Shown in pieces: positions 55,614 to 64,000 of a stretch of 64,000 nt of DNA (position 1 is its first letter; every line of letters begins with the position of its first letter). The stretch is from positions 272,430-336,429 of the forward strand of contig JAWBKZ010000001.1 of the NCBI GenBank assembly GCA_038831005.1, given 5' to 3'. The notes below the pieces were generated by a model, which was given only the letters and a program-made list of their open reading frames with translations, ran no database searches and was not told where the DNA came from. This DNA comes from Ignisphaera sp. Lineage in GTDB: Archaea; Thermoproteota; Thermoprotei_A; Sulfolobales; Ignisphaeraceae. A program made the translations under genes and the position numbers.

Positions 55614-56474
55614 GTGGGTAAACTGGTTTTCGCTGATGGTCATATGCATAGCAATCCTGTTAAAGGTTTAGGTATAGCTGGTATTGGTAGAAAGTTTTTA
55701 GATAACGGTGGCTGGTTTATTGTATTGGTGTCTCTACCGCCTCATCATCTTGATCTCGAAAACAGTTTCGATGGATATGTAAAGTCTTTTGATGTTTTTA
55801 TTAGTGAATGTAGGAAAGCTAGAGAACTTAAGTTGAAGACCGTATGTTTATTGGGTATACATCCAGCAGCAATAGAGGATGAAGTATCTAGAGATCCTAA
55901 ACGTAGTGTTAAGGTTCTAGACAAGGCGATAATGGTTGTGAACTATATTGCTAAACTTGTGAAAGAGGGTTTGGTGAATGGTTTTGGTGAAATAGGTAGA
56001 CCTCACTATAGAGCTATACCAGAGGCGTTTATTGTAAACAATATGGTTACTAGATATACATTTGAATTAGCTAGAGATCTAGATGCTATTGTTCATCTAC
56101 ATCTTGAACAAGGTGGAGAATTGACAGCTCTAGATATAGAGAATCTTGTGAAAAGCATTGGAATAGATAGAGCCAAGATTGTTCTTCACCATCTAGATGT
56201 AGCAACAGCAAAAGCTTCACAAAAAAGAGATCTCGTTTTTACTGTACCAGGCAAATACCCTGTACTTAGAGAAGTTTTTACTTCAATAAAACCCTTCTAT
56301 ATGGTTGAAAGTGATTTCATAGACGATCCCAAGAGGCCAGGAGTATCGTCATATCCATGGGATATTGTAGAGAACCAGAAGAAGCTATTAACTGAAGGTG
56401 TGATTGATGAAGAGTACCTCTATAAATTGAATATAGATACTGTTGTAAAAATCTATAGAGTTGAACCACCCTAG
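55614..56474 (+). CDS. TatD-related metal-dependent hydrolase
   Basis: A 286-residue protein starting at the GTG at 55614, four bases after GGTGAT; an ATG 15 bases earlier is in frame but precedes that ribosome binding site. Metal ligands in order: DGHMHSN, GIHPAAIED, GFGEIGRPHY with the glutamate, VHLHLEQGG with a histidine, KIVLHHLDV with another, and the last aspartate in ESDFIDDP. This is the amidohydrolase-fold layout of TatD-type enzymes, though clearly an archaeal branch with a longer middle. TatD proteins are DNases or hydrolases of D-aminoacyl-tRNA and other esters. Function here is only inferred. Single gene. Confidence 0.85.
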   Translation: MGKLVFADGHMHSNPVKGLGIAGIGRKFLDNGGWFIVLVSLPPHHLDLENSFDGYVKSFDVFISECRKARELKLKTVCLLGIHPAAIEDEVSRDPKRSVKVLDKAIMVVNYIAKLVKEGLVNGFGEIGRPHYRAIPEAFIVNNMVTRYTFELARDLDAIVHLHLEQGGELTALDIENLVKSIGIDRAKIVLHHLDVATAKASQKRDLVFTVPGKYPVLREVFTSIKPFYMVESDFIDDPKRPGVSSYPWDIVENQKKLLTEGVIDEEYLYKLNIDTVVKIYRVEPP

Positions 56475-56598
56475 ACCTAGAACCTCTATGACTCTCTGGA
56501 TTAAAGTTAAAGGTCTCTGAAGCTCTATCGATAACAGTCACACGGAAAGATGTATTCTGGATCAGGTTAGAACTATCACATTATTCATATAGGCAACC

Positions 56599-56607
56599 TT
56601 TATATAA
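56599..56607 (+). promoter_or_regulatory. TATA box of the rubredoxin-like/DPSL operon
   Basis: TTTATATAA, 41-49 bases before the ATG at 56648. Transcription should begin about 56630, immediately before the strong ribosome binding site AGGTGGGG (56632-56639). Confidence 0.65.
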
Positions 56608-56647
56608 CAAAAAGCCAGATCTACTAGAGCTAGGTGGGGTATTAGTT

Positions 56648-56983
56648 ATGCCGTTTTGGAAATGTCAGGTATGTAATTTCATATTTGAAGGACCTCAACC
56701 ACCAGATAAATGTCCAAAGTGTGGAGCTCCTAAAGAACAGTTTAAACAGCTGAGTGAAAATGAGGCTGAACTAGTTGTCAGATCTAGAAGATCTAATTAC
56801 TTACACATGAAGGCTATTACACTATTGAGAGAGCTTCTATCAGTAGCTGAAGAGATTATTCAAGATAATCTAGATCCACCATGTGTTAAGATAGCTAATG
56901 AAGAGAAAGAATTTGCACTAACAACTATCCAGAAGATTATGGCTGAACTCGAGACCCATATGAAGAAAGGTAAATGGGGATAG
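56648..56983 (+). CDS. Rubredoxin-like protein with helical C-terminus
   Basis: A 111-residue protein. MPFWKCQVCNFIFEG and PDKCPKCGAPKEQF form two CX2C knuckles that hold an iron or zinc, as in the rubredoxin domain of rubrerythrin. The C-terminal ~60 residues (HMKAITLLRELLSVAEEIIQ, then a second helix with PPCVKIANEEKEF) are helical. Its stop lies at the start of the DPSL gene, so the two are translated together. A reasonable role is electron donor to the DPSL iron site in peroxide reduction, by analogy with rubredoxin-rubrerythrin pairs. Confidence 0.85.
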   Translation: MPFWKCQVCNFIFEGPQPPDKCPKCGAPKEQFKQLSENEAELVVRSRRSNYLHMKAITLLRELLSVAEEIIQDNLDPPCVKIANEEKEFALTTIQKIMAELETHMKKGKWG

Positions 56984-56985
56984 AT

Positions 56986-57537
56986 ATGAGTGAGCCAAAG
57001 AAATATAGATATCTACCCGAAAAGTTTCCAACTAGAGAAGAGGTTAAGGGAATAGATTTAGACAAACTCGTTAACATGTTACTTTCAGCATTTGCTGACG
57101 AAATACTGGCTTGGTATCAGTACTACGTAAGTGGATATGCTGTCAGAGGCCATATTTCTACAGAAATAGAGGATGTATTCAAGAAAATAGCAGATGATGA
57201 GTTAAATGATCACGCAAAACTATTAGCAGATAGACTACAGGATTTTGATGTAGATCCACCAGACTTTAGAGATCTTTGGCATCTATCGAAATGTAGACAA
57301 ACAGAACTTCCTGAAGATCCACATGATACAGATGGATTCATAATTGCCAGCATATTGGCTGAAAGATGTGCTCTAGCTCACTATAGAGAGATATTCAACT
57401 ATGTGTTTGGAAAAGATCCAGTAACAGAAGAAATCATAGAAGATATAATAAAGGATGAAGCTGAGCATGAAACAATATTCAGGAACCTGTTATCGAAAGA
57501 AGGACTAAAAAGACTTGAGGAATTAGATAAGAAGTGA
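56986..57537 (+). CDS. dpsL: Dps-like thioferritin (DPSL)
   Basis: A 183-residue ferritin-like protein, near the size of the Sulfolobus DPSL. The start at 56986 (MSEPKKYRY) is preferred; an ATG four codons earlier overlaps the upstream gene. Diiron ligands: E in FADEILAWYQYY, E and H in DDELNDH, E in LAERCA and E/H in DEAEHE. The thioferritin pair is present: one cysteine in LSKCRQ and one in ILAERCALAHY next to the iron site, matching 'ACSDAYLPE...AEQCA' of the characterised DPSL. DPSL forms 12-mer cages that use peroxide to oxidise and store iron. It probably works with the rubredoxin-like neighbour in oxidative defence. Confidence 0.88.
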   Translation: MSEPKKYRYLPEKFPTREEVKGIDLDKLVNMLLSAFADEILAWYQYYVSGYAVRGHISTEIEDVFKKIADDELNDHAKLLADRLQDFDVDPPDFRDLWHLSKCRQTELPEDPHDTDGFIIASILAERCALAHYREIFNYVFGKDPVTEEIIEDIIKDEAEHETIFRNLLSKEGLKRLEELDKK

Positions 57538-57798
57538 AATATATTTTAACTCTATTTCTATCCTAATACATTTTCTACATCAATTTTTCTAAATACAGCA
57601 AGAACAGTATATAGAGTTAGTTTTCCCTATGTTTCTAACTGGATACTCTAAAAACTTCCAGTAGTAATAGTCAATGTATCTTAATCAAAATATTGCAAAG
57701 TAGGTTAGAATCTATAGAATGATTAAACGAATTTAACTATTTGTTATAACATGAAAATTTATATTTTAGTTTCAAAGTATATTGTTCTGGTGTCTGTT

Positions 57799-58044
57799 TT
57801 GGCTAGATATAGGGTTATAGTTGATAGAGTAGCATGTATATCTTGTGGAGCAGCTCCAGCTGCTTGTCCTGAGATCTATGAACTTGGCTCTGACAACTAT
57901 AAGACTAGAATTGTTGAAAAGTATAGTGTTAGAACTGATGAGAATGTATCTATTGGGGAAATTCCTGAAGAGCTTTACGAGTGTGCTAAAGCAGGTGCTG
58001 ATGTCTGTCCAGTTAATGCTATAAAGATTGAGAGGATTGATTAA
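57799..58044 (+). CDS. Ferredoxin, single-cluster type, first gene of the OFOR operon
   Basis: An 81-residue protein from the TTG at 57799, which has GGTGT five bases upstream; a longer open frame back to an ATG at 57751 adds an unlikely hydrophobic leader. YRVIVDRVACISCGAAPAAC followed by PEIYELG, and at the C-terminus ELYECAKAGADVC followed by PVNAIKI, match small archaeal ferredoxins, except that the usual CxxCxxCxxxCP reads C-I-S-C-G-A-A-P-A-A-C-P: the third cysteine is alanine. Its stop touches the next gene's ATG (TAAATG). It is the likely electron acceptor of the OFOR encoded downstream. Confidence 0.85.
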   Translation: MARYRVIVDRVACISCGAAPAACPEIYELGSDNYKTRIVEKYSVRTDENVSIGEIPEELYECAKAGADVCPVNAIKIERID

Positions 58045-58362
58045 ATGTGTACGGAGAGTAGTGATGTGTGTGGAAGGTGTATATTCTTTAAACCACATAT
58101 ATATTTCCCTTATGTGGGTTACTGTGTAGTTAAGCAGAATGCAGTTTCGTTTGAGGTACAAGGTTTTTGTGAATCGTTTAGACCTTCCTCTATTGATGAA
58201 CTAAGAACTATTCTTAGAGAAAAAGGTTGGCTATATTGTGTAAACTGTAGGAAGATTATATACGATGAAAACGAGCTAAAGGAGCATGTAGAGAAACACT
58301 TTATCTCTCCAGATGTCACACTCGATGAGTCTATAGCTGAAGAAGCTTACATAGGGGATTAG
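58045..58362 (+). CDS. Cysteine-rich zinc-ribbon protein in the OFOR operon
   Basis: A 105-residue protein with two cysteine modules. The N-terminal one is DVCGRCIFFKP...VGYCVVK...GFCESF (four or five cysteines, common in short archaeal proteins beside redox enzymes). The C-terminal one is LYCVNCRKIIYDENELKEHV followed by EKH, a CX2C...HX3H zinc-finger-like motif. Translation is coupled to the ferredoxin in front, and the OFOR alpha gene follows after 10 bases. A role as assembly or regulatory factor is a guess from context. Confidence 0.8.
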   Translation: MCTESSDVCGRCIFFKPHIYFPYVGYCVVKQNAVSFEVQGFCESFRPSSIDELRTILREKGWLYCVNCRKIIYDENELKEHVEKHFISPDVTLDESIAEEAYIGD

Positions 58363-58372
58363 GAGACTTTGT

Positions 58373-61858
<3,486 letters not shown>

Positions 61859-61940
61859 AATTATTATACTGATATAGATTTCTTTGGAATTGATGTATGA
61901 TGTAGATATAGGTAGTAGTTATCTCTATGGGTTCAGTCTA

Positions 61941-62699
61941 TTATCTCTTTAGGAGATCTATTCTTCCTGTTTTGAGTATTGCTTTAAGATATTCACTATA
62001 TCCACTTTCTAGATTGAGTTCTTCTAGTTTCTTAACCACTCTCTCTATATCATATTCTATTCTACCTATTTCGAATATATTCGTCTCTGTATCGTATATT
62101 GCGTAAGAAGCTCTATAGTCACCATCTCTAGGTTGTCCACAGCTTCCTGGATTCACAATTCTTACACTATCTACCTTAATATCCATGGGTATATGCGTAT
62201 GTCCAACAAAAACATAGTCTACCTCAATAGGCTTTGGCTTTATTGCTACTACAGATGATGTTAGTGAAAGCTTTATCTCATTAATTGAGAGATTCGGCTT
62301 GATGTAGCCATAAAGAGGGTTTCTTGGACTTCCATGAACAATGTAGTGTTTTTTACCATCGATAACTTTTTCTATTGTTTTTGGTAGAGTTCTAAGCCAC
62401 TCTATCTGTTCTCTTGACAATAGCTTTAGAGATATGTTCTTCCTTGTGTATTCGCTAAGGTTGTGAAGAACTGGATCACATTTACAATCAGTATTGAAAG
62501 CAACAGCGTAATCATGATTCCCCATAACTATGGCATCAGGTTTCAAATCCTTAACAATGTCTATCACAATATGTGGTTCAGGTCCATAGTCAACGAAATC
62601 CCCTAAAAACCATACAGCATCCCATTTATCTACAGACTCAAGAACACTTCTAAGAGCTTCTGCATTTCCATGAATATCAGAAACTATGAGTATTCTCAT
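61941..62699 (-). CDS. Metallophosphoesterase, YfcE/MJ0936-like
   Basis: A 252-residue cytoplasmic phosphodiesterase: MRILIVSDIHGNAEAL (motif I at the N-terminus), FLGDFVDYGP (II), VMGNHDYAV (III), YIVHGSPRNP (IV) and VFVGHTHIPM (V). All metal ligands are present. The family (COG0639-like) acts on cyclic nucleotides or phosphomonoesters; the true substrate is not known. The C-terminal extension (FEIGRIEYDIERVVKKLEEL) is typical of the group. Convergent with the OFOR operon, monocistronic. Confidence 0.92.
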   Translation of the reverse strand: MRILIVSDIHGNAEALRSVLESVDKWDAVWFLGDFVDYGPEPHIVIDIVKDLKPDAIVMGNHDYAVAFNTDCKCDPVLHNLSEYTRKNISLKLLSREQIEWLRTLPKTIEKVIDGKKHYIVHGSPRNPLYGYIKPNLSINEIKLSLTSSVVAIKPKPIEVDYVFVGHTHIPMDIKVDSVRIVNPGSCGQPRDGDYRASYAIYDTETNIFEIGRIEYDIERVVKKLEELNLESGYSEYLKAILKTGRIDLLKR

Positions 62700-63072
62700 A
62701 GCCTTAATCCCACTAGTATCGCCTAGTTTTAACCTAAAATACTTAACTATAGTGAAGCATTGTTTTTAATACTAAATACATTAATATTCTTGCTATATCA
62801 AGCTTTCACATACTGTAATACATAGCTATAACGATTAGTAATAATTAATGAAGATTCTCCATATTGTCTTATTTCCCCGATTTGTCTCATGTATTGATAA
62901 ATGATCTGCAAAATCTTCATAAACAAATGTTAATTATCCATGTTCATTAAGATAAAAATAGATCAAAATCTTAATAACGCTATAGTTTAATTCTATGAGT
63001 ACCTCAACAACTATATAGATTTCACTATCTATTGATAAAACTATTGCTTCTGAAAATAGTCTAATATCTAGA
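62700..63072. other. Divergent intergenic region
   Basis: Very AT-rich. No gene or repeat recognised. Confidence 0.4.
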
Positions 63073-63417
63073 TTGTATGTTAAGTGTAGCGCTCTAGAAG
63101 GCATTGTGGGTGGACTAGTCGTAGGTGCATCGTATTTTCTTGGGCTTCTACTTCAAGGAATAGAAACAATTCATACATTTCCGTCTGTTAGTGCCTTTAT
63201 CACAAGTCTCGACATAGTGTATGTTCATGTATATACAACGTTTATCAAGAAAAGATACAGCTTAATACTCTTCGTATCCCTTGTTTTTACAATTGTAAGA
63301 CTTTACATGATTATAAATCCTGTTAATGACTTAGGGCTTGGCGAAATGTTCTTTCTAGGATCTATTGCTTGGACTACAGAGATAATTCTTGTATCTAAAA
63401 GACAAGGGTTAAAATAA
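63073..63417 (+). CDS. Small four-pass membrane protein
   Basis: A 114-residue protein with hydrophobic helices at about 9-28, 36-55, 62-82 and 90-107 (LEGIVGGLVVGASYFLGLLL is the first). No family recognised and no neighbour to explain it. The start context is weak, as the TTG/ATG choice is not supported by a clear ribosome binding site. Confidence 0.5.
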   Translation: MYVKCSALEGIVGGLVVGASYFLGLLLQGIETIHTFPSVSAFITSLDIVYVHVYTTFIKKRYSLILFVSLVFTIVRLYMIINPVNDLGLGEMFFLGSIAWTTEIILVSKRQGLK

Positions 63418-63763
63418 GATATGTTCAGTTTAAACTCCTGCAATAAATTTTGATTACATACCAACAAAATTAGGGTATCACCTCTATAACAAATATTTGA
63501 TAGTTAAATTGAATAACAAGATTAAGTTAAGTTATATTATTAAATTTACAAAATCAAGCTTGCATCTCTTCTACTTACTATGTATTTATATATAGATATC
63601 GTAGAGTATAACGTAGAATATAATGAATAAGTCTATAATTAAAACATTTGATATTCTTAAATCGTAACGTTAAGTTTTATATCTTCCATATATTTGTAAT
63701 TTTACTAGTGGAGAAGAAAACAGAAAAACATGGTATAAACAAATTAGGCCAAGGTGTAGAAAT
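63418..63763. other. AT-rich intergenic region
   Basis: No gene seen. GGTGT at 63752-63756 is the ribosome binding site of the gene that runs off the edge. Confidence 0.4.
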
Positions 63764-64000
63764 ATGTTAAGTATTGAAGAAAAGGAGAAGATTCTGAGAA
63801 CTCTAGAAATTGATAAAGAGTTCCGATATGCTGTTATGGGTTTGATTGGATACAAAGAAGTTTTAGAAGGGATTATGGCGCTAAACGAGAGGGTGATTAA
63901 GCTTGAAGAGAGATTTGCTGAACTCTCTGAAAGAGTTGCAAAATTAGAAGAAAGGTTTGCTAGATTGGAGGAGAGGGTGATTAAGCTTGAAGAGAGATTT
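63764..64000 (+). CDS. Coiled-coil protein, probable DUF3782/PD-(D/E)XK nuclease family (truncated by window edge)
   Basis: From the ATG at 63764 the frame is open to the window end (79 codons). MLSIEEKEKILRTLEIDKEF followed by RYAVMGLIGYKEVL is the conserved N-terminal segment of a crenarchaeal family (DUF3782 proteins). In these it is followed by a long heptad coiled coil and then a PD-(D/E)XK nuclease-like domain. The coiled coil starts here: NERVIKLEERFAELSERVAK with further LEERFARLEERV units. The nuclease domain, if present, lies beyond the window. Confidence 0.7.
   Translation, partial: MLSIEEKEKILRTLEIDKEFRYAVMGLIGYKEVLEGIMALNERVIKLEERFAELSERVAKLEERFARLEERVIKLEERF
63887..64000 (+). 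repeat. Direct repeat within the coiled coil
   Basis: A 30-base sequence at 63887-63916 recurs exactly at 63971-64000 (period 84 bases, 28 codons, four heptads), encoding ERVIKLEERF each time. The repeat reaches the window edge and may go on. Confidence 0.8.

Overview
The window looks like chromosome of an AT-rich hyperthermophilic crenarchaeote (Thermoproteota), most like a Desulfurococcales/Ignisphaera-type organism. This is inferred from gene content and cannot be proven from 64 kb. Supporting signs are a two-subunit 2-oxoacid:ferredoxin oxidoreductase followed by a DUF1122 gene, a Dps-like thioferritin (DPSL), a DUF234-type archaeal ATPase, AlaX, archaeal HypF/D/C/E, TATA-box promoters, and a recurrent GGTGA-type ribosome binding site 4-10 bases before ATG, GTG or TTG starts. 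I used that site, with family start conservation, to choose several starts.

Layout. 1-4.6 kb: edge-truncated AAA ATPase, thiamine-binding-like protein, phosphoribosyltransferase, amidohydrolase, and a small membrane protein behind a 25-bp palindrome. 5.2-6.1 kb: wrecked MATE transporter. 6.5-12.7 kb: PfkB kinase, then hypF-hypD-hypC-hypE, which build the Fe(CN)2CO part of [NiFe]-hydrogenase; no hydrogenase, hypA or hypB is in the window. 12.9-17.5 kb: surface protein, dead glycosyltransferase, and a membrane-FAD oxidoreductase fusion with a small helical partner. 18-23.8 kb: small exporter, FeoB behind a palindromic operator candidate, dead oligopeptide ABC ATPase, esterase. 24.2-24.9 kb: decayed Cas4/RecB-like nuclease. 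25-31.5 kb: beta-propeller surface protein, membrane protein, a flavodoxin whose only sensible start is AUA, a molybdopterin oxidoreductase, and a divergent ferredoxin/radical SAM gene split by a 13-bp tandem duplication. 31.5-43.1 kb: MFS transporter, AlaX, frameshifted M20 peptidase, orphan ABC membrane half, three small membrane proteins, ion transporter, glycoside hydrolase, a GC-rich non-coding island and a DUF429 protein. 43.2-55.3 kb: CDF transporter, DUF234 ATPase, TnpB remnant, YdjM-like protein, dead CPBP protease, BtuF-like protein, sugar isomerase/aldolase pair, phosphoesterase, a winged-helix membrane protein that also lacks a normal start, and a surface protein. 55.6-64 kb: TatD-like hydrolase, rubredoxin-like plus DPSL pair, ferredoxin/zinc protein/OFOR/DUF1122 operon, phosphoesterase, and a coiled-coil protein running off the edge.

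How it fits together. The metabolic core is ferredoxin-based: OFOR with its own ferredoxin, a flavodoxin, a molybdoenzyme and a multi-cluster radical SAM protein, plus hydrogenase maturation. Iron handling (FeoB) and peroxide/iron storage (DPSL with a rubredoxin-like partner) match an anaerobe with many Fe-S enzymes. Sugar use is suggested by the glycoside hydrolase, PfkB kinase and isomerase/aldolase pair. Many transport and surface genes are decaying (MATE, Opp ATPase, glycosyltransferase, CPBP, Cas4-like, TnpB), so gene loss is under way.

I found no clearly new multi-gene defence or mobile system. The most unusual signals are the two apparent AUA starts, the frame-breaking 13-bp duplication, the promoter palindromes, and the GC-rich island at about 42.06-42.30 kb.
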